A stretch of DNA of 64,000 nt from an uncultured Pseudomonadota bacterium (GTDB lineage Bacteria > Pseudomonadota > Gammaproteobacteria > Steroidobacterales > Steroidobacteraceae). Below the pieces are notes generated by a model. That model saw nothing but the letters and a program-made list of their open reading frames with translations, made no database searches and was not told where the DNA came from. Positions within the stretch are counted from its first letter, which is position 1. Each line of letters starts with the position of its first letter. The stretch lies in assembly GCA_903832085.1 (NCBI GenBank), contig CAIKZZ010000022.1:95947-159946 (forward strand). The letters run 5' to 3'. A program made the position numbers and the translations under genes. Of the stretch, positions 8,926 to 16,760 are shown piece after piece.

Positions 8926-10158
8926 ATGAGCACGCGCGCAATAAACGTTCGATCAATGGTGTTTGGTTTGCTGGTCAGTGCGACGGCTGTTTTGGCATTC
9001 GGTCTCACGATGAGCCCGTCCGCTCAGGCCGAGGGCCAGCAGGTTTCAAAGCCCGTCTGGGAAAAGTACGAGCCAGCGCAAACGGCGTTTAAGAACAAAG
9101 ATTACGCCGCGGCTTTAAAGCTTGCCAAAGAAGGCTTGGCCGTTTCTAAATCACCGTTTGAAAAGCTCGCATGCCTGACTGTTGCTTATCAGTCGGCTGT
9201 GAATGCACGCTCTTACAGCGAGGCGATCGACGCCGGTGAGCAGCTCATCGCGGTCGAAGGTGTGCCGAGCCAAACAAAGTTGAGCACGCTCAAAGTATTG
9301 CCACAGCTGTATTTTGCGACGAACCGTTTAGATAAAGCTGTGACGGCTCAGAAAGACTACATGCGTATTGCTGGGAGCAATAGTTCTGAGGACTGGAACA
9401 TGCTGGCGCAGATGTACTCGCAGCAGAAGAACTGCGCCGACGCCTTGCCGGCGCTGGAGAAGGCGCTCGCTGGCGGTAAATCCGCATCAGAGGCGCAGTT
9501 ACAGTTGCAAAGTGCGTGCTATGCCAAGGGCACTGATTTTGACAAGCGCTTGACTGTCAACGAGGAGTTGCTGCGGCGCTTCCCGAAGAAGGATTACTTT
9601 AAGCAGGTGTTATTTATTTACCAGGCCACCAAACGGCTGGATGACTATGCCTACGCGCAACTGCTGCGGTTTGGCTATGAGCATGATTACTTGGATTCGG
9701 ATACCGACTACATCAAGCTTGCCGAGATGGCGCTTGATGTAGGCACCACGGGTGAGGCGCTACGCATTCTTGAAAAGGGTATCGCGAAGAAAACGCTGAA
9801 GGCTGCTGACAAGGTGGCGCGTTTGCTTGATCAGGCAAAATCGCGTTCAGCTGAGGACGCGAAGCGCGTGGGCCAGCTCGATAAGGAAGCCCGTGCCGGC
9901 AAGAATGGCGATACCGATCTCAAGGATGGCTATATCTATTTTGGTATGGGTCAGTACGACAAGGCTGCTGAGGCGATGGCACGTGCGTTACTGCCGGACC
10001 ATGTCGCTAAGGTGAAGCGGGTGGATGATGCCAACATGATGCTCGGCGTGGCCTACACACATTTGCATAAGAAGGCCGAGGCTGACAAGGCATTTGCAGC
10101 AGCAAAGGCGTCGCCGCAAATGGCGCCGGTTGCCAAAATATGGGCCAGCGGAAACTGA
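8926..10158 (+). CDS. Exported TPR-repeat protein, first of a tandem pair
   Basis: Residues 1-35 form a signal peptide with the cleavage-like SAQA before EGQQ. The rest is helical, with tetratricopeptide-like units, for example KNKDYAAALKLAKEGLAV and a final DANMMLGVAYTHLHKKAEADKAF. GGAGG lies 10 bp before the ATG. Directly downstream of the TonB motor genes, it may be a periplasmic accessory of that system; TPR partners of TonB systems are known in other Gammaproteobacteria. No catalytic motif is seen. It shares the RVDDANMMLGVAY block with the next gene. Confidence 0.8.
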   Translation: MSTRAINVRSMVFGLLVSATAVLAFGLTMSPSAQAEGQQVSKPVWEKYEPAQTAFKNKDYAAALKLAKEGLAVSKSPFEKLACLTVAYQSAVNARSYSEAIDAGEQLIAVEGVPSQTKLSTLKVLPQLYFATNRLDKAVTAQKDYMRIAGSNSSEDWNMLAQMYSQQKNCADALPALEKALAGGKSASEAQLQLQSACYAKGTDFDKRLTVNEELLRRFPKKDYFKQVLFIYQATKRLDDYAYAQLLRFGYEHDYLDSDTDYIKLAEMALDVGTTGEALRILEKGIAKKTLKAADKVARLLDQAKSRSAEDAKRVGQLDKEARAGKNGDTDLKDGYIYFGMGQYDKAAEAMARALLPDHVAKVKRVDDANMMLGVAYTHLHKKAEADKAFAAAKASPQMAPVAKIWASGN

Positions 10159-10192
10159 TACGGATACGGACCTATTGGTCGTGGGGGTAAGT

Positions 10193-11443
10193 ATGACTCT
10201 GTTCACTGGACGGTTTAGTCAGGTTGTCGGTGCGGTCACGGTGGGCTTGGCGCTGTGCCTCGGCACGCTGTCGGCACAGGCTGCAGACGATAAAAAGCCG
10301 CCAACGGTGTCCGCTGAGGTCGCCAAGATACTAAAGCCTGCGCAGGATGCGGCTCAGAAGGGTGACTTTGATGGCAGCTTCACCTTGGCGCAGCAAGCTT
10401 TGGGTATTGCCAAAAAGCCCTATGACATTGAGGTGTCGTTGCGCATTGCGCTGTATGCGGCTGGCAAGAAGCAGGACTTTCCAACCTATGCCACCTTGCT
10501 TGAACAGTTAAACACACTCGATTCGATTTCGGCCGAAGAGAAAGCCAAGAGCTACAAGCCGCTGGCGCAGATCTATGGCCAGCAGAAGAACTTTGACAAA
10601 GCCATTGGCTACGCCGCGAAGTGGACCCAGTCGGGTGGCGGTGTAGAGGCCTACACGCTGCTTGCGAACTTGTATTTGACGCAGAAAGATTATGCGAACG
10701 CGGTGGTAGCGCTTGAGCATGCTGTCGAAGGGCGCTCACCTGCGGAAAACGAATTGAAGCAGTTGAACTATTCCTATTACCAATTGACGCTTGCTGCGAC
10801 TGATGACAAGACGAAGGCTATCTACAAGAAAAAGCGCTGGGATGTCATGGAGACGTTGGTTGCGCGTTTCTTGGCGCGCGACTATGTATCGGACTTGCTG
10901 CTGATCTATCAAGAGCAAAAACTTGACGACCGTGCGCTGCTAAATATGTATCGATTCATGTACGAAAAAGACTTTATGACCCGTGAGTCGGAGTTTGTTG
11001 ACTACACCGATATGGCCTTGAATCTCGGTGCACCGGCTGAGGCGCTGCAAGTCATTAATCGTGGCATACAGAAAGATTTGGTGAAGTTGATTTCGAAGAC
11101 TGATCGCAACAGCACCATGCTGGCGCAGGCGAAGCAGCAGACCGCTGAAGATAAGAAAACGATCGACAAGGAAGCACAGACAGTCAAAACAGGCGAGGCC
11201 GCTGTCAAGGTTGGACTCGCTTACCTCGGCTTGGGTGAGTATCAAAAGGCTGTGGATATGATCAAGCAAGGCCTAAGCCCTGATCGTATCGCGAGCGTAA
11301 AGCGCGTGGACGATGCCAATATGATGCTGGGCGTGGCCTACGTGCGGCTTGGGAAGGCTGATGACGCAAAGGCGGCGTTCACTGCGGCAGCAGCGGATGC
11401 ACGCATGAGCCATGTTGCCAAAGTCTGGTTGAGTACGCTGTAA
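10193..11443 (+). CDS. Exported TPR-repeat protein, second of a tandem pair
   Basis: Start set at ATG 10193, which has GGGGGTAAGT just before it and opens directly into a signal peptide (hydrophobic VVGAVTVGLALCLGTL, then SAQAADD). The mature part is a TPR solenoid like the preceding protein; both end in RVDDANMMLGVAY followed by an AFxAA helix and VAKxW. The gap to the previous gene is 34 bp, so they are co-transcribed. This is an old tandem duplication, since most of the sequence has diverged. It is probably periplasmic. Role unknown beyond likely protein binding. Confidence 0.8.
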   Translation: MTLFTGRFSQVVGAVTVGLALCLGTLSAQAADDKKPPTVSAEVAKILKPAQDAAQKGDFDGSFTLAQQALGIAKKPYDIEVSLRIALYAAGKKQDFPTYATLLEQLNTLDSISAEEKAKSYKPLAQIYGQQKNFDKAIGYAAKWTQSGGGVEAYTLLANLYLTQKDYANAVVALEHAVEGRSPAENELKQLNYSYYQLTLAATDDKTKAIYKKKRWDVMETLVARFLARDYVSDLLLIYQEQKLDDRALLNMYRFMYEKDFMTRESEFVDYTDMALNLGAPAEALQVINRGIQKDLVKLISKTDRNSTMLAQAKQQTAEDKKTIDKEAQTVKTGEAAVKVGLAYLGLGEYQKAVDMIKQGLSPDRIASVKRVDDANMMLGVAYVRLGKADDAKAAFTAAAADARMSHVAKVWLSTL

Positions 11444-11473
11444 CGCGCTTTTTGGGTGGGCCGCGCCCGCCCG

Positions 11474-11494
11474 GCTCTGTCGAATAGACAGAGC
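11474..11494. terminator. Hairpin between convergent genes
   Basis: GCTCTGTC (11474-11481), loop GAATA, GACAGAGC (11487-11494) is a perfect 8-bp stem in the 65-bp gap between the second TPR gene and the convergent cysteine hydrolase. Neither strand has a T run, so its terminator role is uncertain. Confidence 0.4.
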
Positions 11495-11508
11495 GCGCCC
11501 GCGCCGCG

Positions 11509-12159
11509 TCAGCGGCGGGGCAGCGTGGCGAGATACCGAGTGGCGTCAGCTAGGGAGACCACTTCCGCGTACTTCGCCTGTAAATCAAATAGATTGGCAT
11601 CGTGAGGTGCGGGTGCTCGGTCACCGACCGCGTCACGAACCACCAGCGGGATAAAGCCATGCTGGCAGGCATCCACAGTGCTTGCGCGTATACAGCCACT
11701 CGTGGAGACGCCTGCGATCAGTACGGTGTCCACGCCGAGGGATGTCAAGGTGGACGCGAGGCTGGTACCAAAAAAAGCGCTCGCGTATTGCTTGGTAATC
11801 ACGGTCTCGCCGCTGATAGGCTCAAGTCCCTGCGCAAATGCCGCGCGCTCAGGATAAGCGCCTGCTTCGAAACTTTTTAGCGCTGGCACTTTGCGAAAAA
11901 ACACTCCGCCATCGCGCCCGCCTGGCTGATACGCGACGTTGGTGTGGATGATCGGTATCTGTACGGCTCGCGCGGCATTTAGGAGCGCAACAGCACCACG
12001 GTGCGCCGCATGGCAGCCTTCGCCGCCATACAAGGGCGAGTCCGGTAGCAAGTAGGCGTTCACGAGATCAATGACTAAGAGTGCCGGTTGACGGCCCGGA
12101 GTGAGTGCCGCTTTAAAACCACCGCGTGCGTAATTGTCGTTGAGTGTTTCTAATGTCAT
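11509..12159 (-). CDS. Isochorismatase-family cysteine hydrolase
   Basis: Member of the family containing isochorismatase, nicotinamidase and N-carbamoylsarcosine amidase. The Asp-Lys-Cys triad is visible: Asp in LLVIDLVNAY (near residue 31), Lys in VITKQYASAFF and Cys in GVSTSGCIRAS. The GVSTSGC loop fits the amidase branch better than nicotinamidases. It lies 10 bp downstream of a CoA-transferase gene and 2.4 kb from the hydantoinase genes. N-carbamoylsarcosine amidase is a reasonable guess because it would act on a hydantoinase product. The exact substrate is not readable. Confidence 0.85.
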   Translation of the reverse strand: MTLETLNDNYARGGFKAALTPGRQPALLVIDLVNAYLLPDSPLYGGEGCHAAHRGAVALLNAARAVQIPIIHTNVAYQPGGRDGGVFFRKVPALKSFEAGAYPERAAFAQGLEPISGETVITKQYASAFFGTSLASTLTSLGVDTVLIAGVSTSGCIRASTVDACQHGFIPLVVRDAVGDRAPAPHDANLFDLQAKYAEVVSLADATRYLATLPRR

Positions 12160-12169
12160 GACGGATAGC

Positions 12170-13384
12170 TTAAATCACGCCCTGCGCTTTGAGGGCGGCA
12201 TAGCGTTCTGCGGTTAGCTTGAGTAGCGATTGGTAGACGTCATCGTTGTGCTGGCCGAGTTCTGGGGCCGCACTGCGTATGCCGCCTGGCGAGCGTGAGA
12301 GTTTGGGGGCCACGTTTTGCATCTTCAGTTCACCCAAGGTGGGGTGCTGAGTCGTGACGATCGCGTTACGTGCTACAAAGTGCGGATCGTCGAGCATGTC
12401 TGGCGCTCGATAAATAAGGCCTGATGGCACTGCGGTTGCTGGTTTTTCAAGAATCGCGAGTACTGCGCTGGTGGTCATGGAACTCGTCCAGCGCCCGACA
12501 CGCTCGTCAAGTTCTGCCTGGTGAGCGCCGCGCGCATGATGCGTCGCGTAGTCGGGGTGTTGCGCTAATTCGGGTTCGCCCATGGCGAGGGCTAGGCGCG
12601 TAAACACGGTGTCCTGATTGGCGGCAATCAGCACGAGTCCATCGCTAGTGGGATAGACGTTGGATGGCGCGACATTGGGCAGAATGGCGCCTGTGCGCTC
12701 ACGGATGAAGCCACGCTTGTCATAGTCTGTGATGAGTGACTCCATCATATTGAGCACTGCTTCGTAAATGGCTGAATCCACCACTTGGCCGAGGCCAGTC
12801 TTTTCGCGGTAGTGCAGTGCGGAGAGCGCGCCGACGCAGGCAAAGGTGGCGGCTAGCGAGTCACCGATGCTAATGCCCATCCGCGATGGTGGGGTTGATG
12901 GGTCGCCGACCACGTAACGCAGTCCACCCATGGCTTCCCCAATAGCGCCGAAGCCTGGATCCTTCGCGCGCGGACCGGTCTGCCCAAACCCCGACACGCG
13001 GATCATAATCAGACGCGGGTTGATCGCGGAGAGTTCATTCCAGCCGAGGCCCCATTTTTCGAGGGTGCCTGGGCGAAAGTTTTCGAGCAAAAAGTCGGCT
13101 TCTGCCACGAGCTGCTTTAATAGCTCTTGGCCTTCGCTTTGGCGCAAGTCCAGCGTGATAGCGCGCTTATTGCGCGCAACCACCGGCCACCAAAGCGACG
13201 GCTCGCCCTCTTTTTGGCGCCCCCATACCCGCATGGGATCGCCCTGGTTGGGTGGCTCGATCTTGATGACATCAGCGCCTAGATCCCCGAGCAGCTGCCC
13301 GCAGAAAGGCCCAGCTAGCAACGTACCGAGTTCCAGCACCCGAAGATCGCCCAAAGGGCCGTTTTTGAAGGCAGTGTCAGTCAT
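12170..13384 (-). CDS. CaiB/BaiF (class III) CoA-transferase
   Basis: Moves CoA between carboxylic acids through an enzyme-bound anhydride on an aspartate. The N-terminal LELGTLLAGPFCGQLLGDLG and FRPGTLEKWGLG are family landmarks; the expected catalytic Asp is in SIGDSLAATF, followed by HYREKTGLGQVVDSAIYEA. At 404 residues it is full length. It is divergent from an HMG-CoA-lyase-type gene; a CoA-transferase plus CoA-ester lyase pair is the usual way to activate and split a branched hydroxy-acid. The substrate is unknown. Confidence 0.92.
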   Translation of the reverse strand: MTDTAFKNGPLGDLRVLELGTLLAGPFCGQLLGDLGADVIKIEPPNQGDPMRVWGRQKEGEPSLWWPVVARNKRAITLDLRQSEGQELLKQLVAEADFLLENFRPGTLEKWGLGWNELSAINPRLIMIRVSGFGQTGPRAKDPGFGAIGEAMGGLRYVVGDPSTPPSRMGISIGDSLAATFACVGALSALHYREKTGLGQVVDSAIYEAVLNMMESLITDYDKRGFIRERTGAILPNVAPSNVYPTSDGLVLIAANQDTVFTRLALAMGEPELAQHPDYATHHARGAHQAELDERVGRWTSSMTTSAVLAILEKPATAVPSGLIYRAPDMLDDPHFVARNAIVTTQHPTLGELKMQNVAPKLSRSPGGIRSAAPELGQHNDDVYQSLLKLTAERYAALKAQGVI

Positions 13385-13410
13385 GGTTGTTCCCGTGCAG
13401 TGTGCATCGC

Positions 13411-13420
13411 TGTATACAAT
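13411..13420. promoter_or_regulatory. Palindromic operator candidate TGTATACAAT, copy 1
   Basis: Contains the palindrome TGTATACA. An identical 10-mer occurs 66 bp away in the same divergent promoter region. TGTATACA centres resemble operators of FCD-type GntR regulators, for example VanR sites built on ATTGTATACAAT. TATACA/TACAAT inside the site could also serve as a -10 element, so repressor and polymerase would compete. Confidence 0.5.
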
Positions 13421-13476
13421 TCGTACCCGGTTTGGTCAAGTTATTCCCGCAGGCACTTGGGGCTGGGTGGCTTTCG

Positions 13477-13486
13477 TGTATACAAT
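13477..13486. promoter_or_regulatory. Palindromic operator candidate TGTATACAAT, copy 2
   Basis: Identical to the 10-mer at 13411-13420. It lies 36 bp upstream of the TTG chosen as the lyase start. The likely reader is the GntR-type protein whose damaged gene lies at 23.3 kb, which is inference. Confidence 0.5.
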
Positions 13487-13521
13487 CGGCTCGTCCCCTT
13501 TCGTTGACAGAGATTCGCGCC

Positions 13522-14439
13522 TTGAACATAGCTGCTCGTACTGTCGAAATCCTCGAAGTCGGTCCCCGTGATGGACTGCAGAACGAGGCCACTGTTGTTG
13601 CAACAGCAACCAAGGTGGAATTCATTCAGCGGGCAGTCGCTGCCGGTATCCGCCGCCTTGAGGTGGCGAGTTTTGTAAATCCTAAACGTGTACCACAGAT
13701 GGCCGACGCCGAAGCGGTGCTTGCGGCGTTGCCGCGTATCGCGGGTGTACAGTACGTGGGACTTGTGCTGAATCAGCGCGGCTTTGAGCGCGCACTTGCC
13801 GCCGGTTGCACGGAAGTGGGCATGGCAGTGGTAGCCAGTGATACCTTCAACCAGCGCAATCAGGGAGCCACCACACAGGAGTCGATCGACGCGTGGAGTG
13901 CGATCGCGCGTGCGGCACACGCGGCCGGAATTCGGGCGCAGGTGACGGTCTCCGCCGCCTTTGGGTGTCCGTTTGAAGGCGAGGTCCCGGCGACGCGCGT
14001 GATTGAAATCGCCAAGCGCGTGGCAGAAGCCATGCCGTGCGAGGTGGCCATCGCCGATACGATTGGGGTCGGTGTGCCGAGTCAGGTGACTGACTTGCTT
14101 GGTCGCTTGCGCGAGGCTTTGCCTGGAATGCCACTGCGCGGTCACTTTCACAACACGCGCAATACCGGGCTCGCGAATGCTTATGCGGCGATCGAGGCGG
14201 GTGTCAACACGTTGGACGCGAGTATTGGCGGTATCGGTGGTTGTCCGTTTGCACCAGCTGCAACCGGCAACATACCCACCGAGGATTTGGTTTACATGCT
14301 AAATCGCATGGGCGTTGAGTCGCATGTGGCGCTTGAACAGTTGATTGCCACAGGGCAATGGCTGCAGGAGCAGTTAGGACGCACGGTGCCGGGTATGCTG
14401 GTAAAAGCAGGCATATTCCCCGGGGCACGTGCTGCGTAG
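13522..14439 (+). CDS. Hydroxymethylglutaryl-CoA lyase-type enzyme
   Basis: DRE-TIM metallolyase that cleaves a 3-hydroxy-acyl-CoA, classically HMG-CoA to acetoacetate and acetyl-CoA. GPRDGLQNE lies near residue 13 and GIGGCPFAPAATGNIPTED carries the loop cysteine. I start at TTG 13522 because the homologous region begins there (NIAARTVEILEVGPRDG). The frame is open upstream to 13387, but that would translate through the divergent promoter and both operator copies. The result is 305 residues, normal for the family. The lyase could equally act on another branched acyl-CoA. Confidence 0.88.
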   Translation: MNIAARTVEILEVGPRDGLQNEATVVATATKVEFIQRAVAAGIRRLEVASFVNPKRVPQMADAEAVLAALPRIAGVQYVGLVLNQRGFERALAAGCTEVGMAVVASDTFNQRNQGATTQESIDAWSAIARAAHAAGIRAQVTVSAAFGCPFEGEVPATRVIEIAKRVAEAMPCEVAIADTIGVGVPSQVTDLLGRLREALPGMPLRGHFHNTRNTGLANAYAAIEAGVNTLDASIGGIGGCPFAPAATGNIPTEDLVYMLNRMGVESHVALEQLIATGQWLQEQLGRTVPGMLVKAGIFPGARAA

Positions 14440-14555
14440 TTGGGAGTGGGCGCGCGGTGCGCGCGCATGAATTTTGAATGTATCGCTGAGTGATCGGTGA
14501 TAGCGGTTACGGTTTACAGTCTGATTTCATCAATCTTGAGATTGCAGGTACCTAC

Positions 14556-16739
14556 ATGAGTTATCGATTGGGCGTTGACGTTGGCGGCACGTTCACCGAC
14601 CTGTTACTAGTGAACGAGGGCACGGGCCAAACATGGACTGCCAAAGTGCCGAGCACACCGGCTGATCAGTCGATCGGCGTGCTCAATGGCTTGGCGCGTG
14701 TTTGCGAACGCGCAGGCATTTCTCCTGACCATATTGAGCACGTGATGCATGGCACGACGGTCGCCACGAACACGGTGCTCACTGGCAGCGGTGCGCGTTG
14801 CGGCTTGGTTACCACCAAGGGGTACCGACAGGTACTGCAGATCGCGCGCAGCTTTGTGCCAGGCGGGCTCGGCGGTTGGGTGATTTATAACAAGTCGCTG
14901 CCGATGGCGCCGCTTGCTTGCACCATCGAGGCCAATGAGCGAGTCGGTGCGAAGGGCGACATTGTGACGAAGCTGGATGAGAAGCACCTGCGCAAGCAGT
15001 TGCAGAGTCTGCGGTCCAAGAACATTGAGGCGCTGACTGTGTCACTGGTCAATGCCTACGCGAATGACGTGCATGAGAAGCGTATCAAGGCCATCGCGGC
15101 TGAGGAGTTGCCGGGAATCCCCGTGTCACTGTCCTCCGAGGTGGTTCCTGAGATGCAAGAGTACGAGCGTACCGTGACCACGGTGGCGAACTCTTACGTG
15201 CGTCCGCGTGTGCAGAAGTACGTGCATAATCTGACCACCAAACTTGCCAGCAACAGCAAGAATGTGAAATTGCATATCTTGCGTTCGGATGGCGGGCTCG
15301 CATCCGCTAAGTCTGCTGAGGAATACCCGGTCAACCTGCTGATGTCCGGTCCGGCGGGTGGTGTCACAGGTGCGCTGTGGGTCGCCGTACAAGCGGGCTT
15401 CCCGAACCTACTGACAGTGGACGTCGGTGGAACGTCGACGGACGTCGCCTTGATTATGAATGGTGAGCCGCGCTTGCGGCGCGAGACGACCGTGGGCGAT
15501 GTCACGGTGCGTGCCTCGTCGGTGGATATCCGCACAGTTGGCGCGGGTGGTGGTTCGATCGCCCACGTGCCGGAACTCACCAAAGCACTGCGCGTTGGTC
15601 CTCAGTCTGCGGGTGCGGATCCGGGTCCCGCGGCCTATGGGCGCGGCGGCACGGAGCCCACGGTCACGGATGCGAACGTGGTGCTCGGGTATTTGCCGGA
15701 GATGCAGCGCCTCGGTGGCGATATGGAGTTGCGCCGCGATCTGTCGCAGACAGCCGTTAAAAAAGTAGGCACTGCCCTCGGTAAGACGGTCAAGGACGCA
15801 GCTCTGGGTATCTATGACATCGTGAACGAGAACATGGTGGGCGCTTTGCGACTGGTATCGGTCGAGCAAGGACATGATCCACGCGACTACGCGCTCATTG
15901 CCTTCGGTGGTGCGGGTCCGTTGCATGCCAACGCGCTTTCTCGTCTGTTGGGCTCCTGGCCGTCGATCATTCCACCAGGGCCAGGTGTGTTGTGTGCCTT
16001 GGGTGATGCAACGACCGCAGTGCGCGATGAGTCTGCACGGACCTTTATACGCACGTTCTCTGAGACCTCGAGTGCCGAAGTGGCGAAGGTGCTGCGCACC
16101 TTGGCAGACGATGCCGCGAGCTCGCTTGAGCGGGAGAAGGTTCCACGCCGCGAGATGCGGATCGGCTACCAAGTCGATGTGCGCTACAAGGGTCAGGGCT
16201 TGCAGCTCTCGATCAGCGTGGACTTGAAAGAACTGGAGAAGCGCGGACTGGCTGCGATCTCGGATCCTTTCGATGCGGAGCACAAACGATTGTTCACGTT
16301 TGCGTTGCCGCTCGAGCACGAGCTCGTCAATCTCCGTGCGTCCGTGCAAGGACGTGGAATTACGATTGACCGGCCGGTACTCAAAAAAGGCGGGCCAAAT
16401 CCGAAGGCGGCTGCGGTTGCGAAGCAAAAGACCTACATGGATGGCAAGGACTACAACGCCACCGTATATGACCGCGCCAAGCTCAAGGCTGGCAATAAGG
16501 TGGCAGGACCTGCCATTGTGATGGAGATGGACTCCACGACTGTTGTTTTGCCACGCCATTATGGGTTGGTTGATAACTACGGCAATATTTTGATTTACCC
16601 AGACGGGTACAAGCCAAAGGCTTTGCAAAAGCCTAAAGCGAAGGCGAAGAGCAAGCCTGCGAGTAAGGCTAAGTCGAAGCCTGCGAGTAAGGCCAAGCCT
16701 GCGTCCAAATCCAAATCAACGTCGACGCGTCGTCGTTAA
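14556..16739 (+). CDS. Hydantoinase/oxoprolinase family protein, subunit A
   Basis: ATP-dependent ring-opening amidohydrolase subunit, as in N-methylhydantoinase and 5-oxoprolinase; the same family includes acetophenone carboxylase. Start ATG 14556 gives MSYRLGVDVGGTFTDLLLV, the actin-like phosphate-binding motif at the expected N terminus. A second one, VDVGGTSTDVALI, lies near residue 290. At 727 residues it is slightly longer than usual because of a C-terminal tail of Lys/Ala/Pro/Ser octads encoded by a 24-bp repeat (16653-16693). It lies 21 bp from the B subunit. Lactam or hydantoin substrates are most likely. Confidence 0.92.
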   Translation: MSYRLGVDVGGTFTDLLLVNEGTGQTWTAKVPSTPADQSIGVLNGLARVCERAGISPDHIEHVMHGTTVATNTVLTGSGARCGLVTTKGYRQVLQIARSFVPGGLGGWVIYNKSLPMAPLACTIEANERVGAKGDIVTKLDEKHLRKQLQSLRSKNIEALTVSLVNAYANDVHEKRIKAIAAEELPGIPVSLSSEVVPEMQEYERTVTTVANSYVRPRVQKYVHNLTTKLASNSKNVKLHILRSDGGLASAKSAEEYPVNLLMSGPAGGVTGALWVAVQAGFPNLLTVDVGGTSTDVALIMNGEPRLRRETTVGDVTVRASSVDIRTVGAGGGSIAHVPELTKALRVGPQSAGADPGPAAYGRGGTEPTVTDANVVLGYLPEMQRLGGDMELRRDLSQTAVKKVGTALGKTVKDAALGIYDIVNENMVGALRLVSVEQGHDPRDYALIAFGGAGPLHANALSRLLGSWPSIIPPGPGVLCALGDATTAVRDESARTFIRTFSETSSAEVAKVLRTLADDAASSLEREKVPRREMRIGYQVDVRYKGQGLQLSISVDLKELEKRGLAAISDPFDAEHKRLFTFALPLEHELVNLRASVQGRGITIDRPVLKKGGPNPKAAAVAKQKTYMDGKDYNATVYDRAKLKAGNKVAGPAIVMEMDSTTVVLPRHYGLVDNYGNILIYPDGYKPKALQKPKAKAKSKPASKAKSKPASKAKPASKSKSTSTRRR

Positions 16740-16760
16740 CCGTTCGCCCGGAGCTTTCAC

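Noticed and set aside
13387..13521. N-terminal extension of the HMG-CoA-lyase-type protein
   Set aside because: It would translate through both operator palindromes and has no homology-like sequence; family homology begins at the TTG at 13522.
14607..16628. Long minus-strand open frames antisense to the hydantoinase A gene
   Set aside because: They are shadows of a high-GC coding strand, have no start signals and show skewed Arg/His-rich composition.
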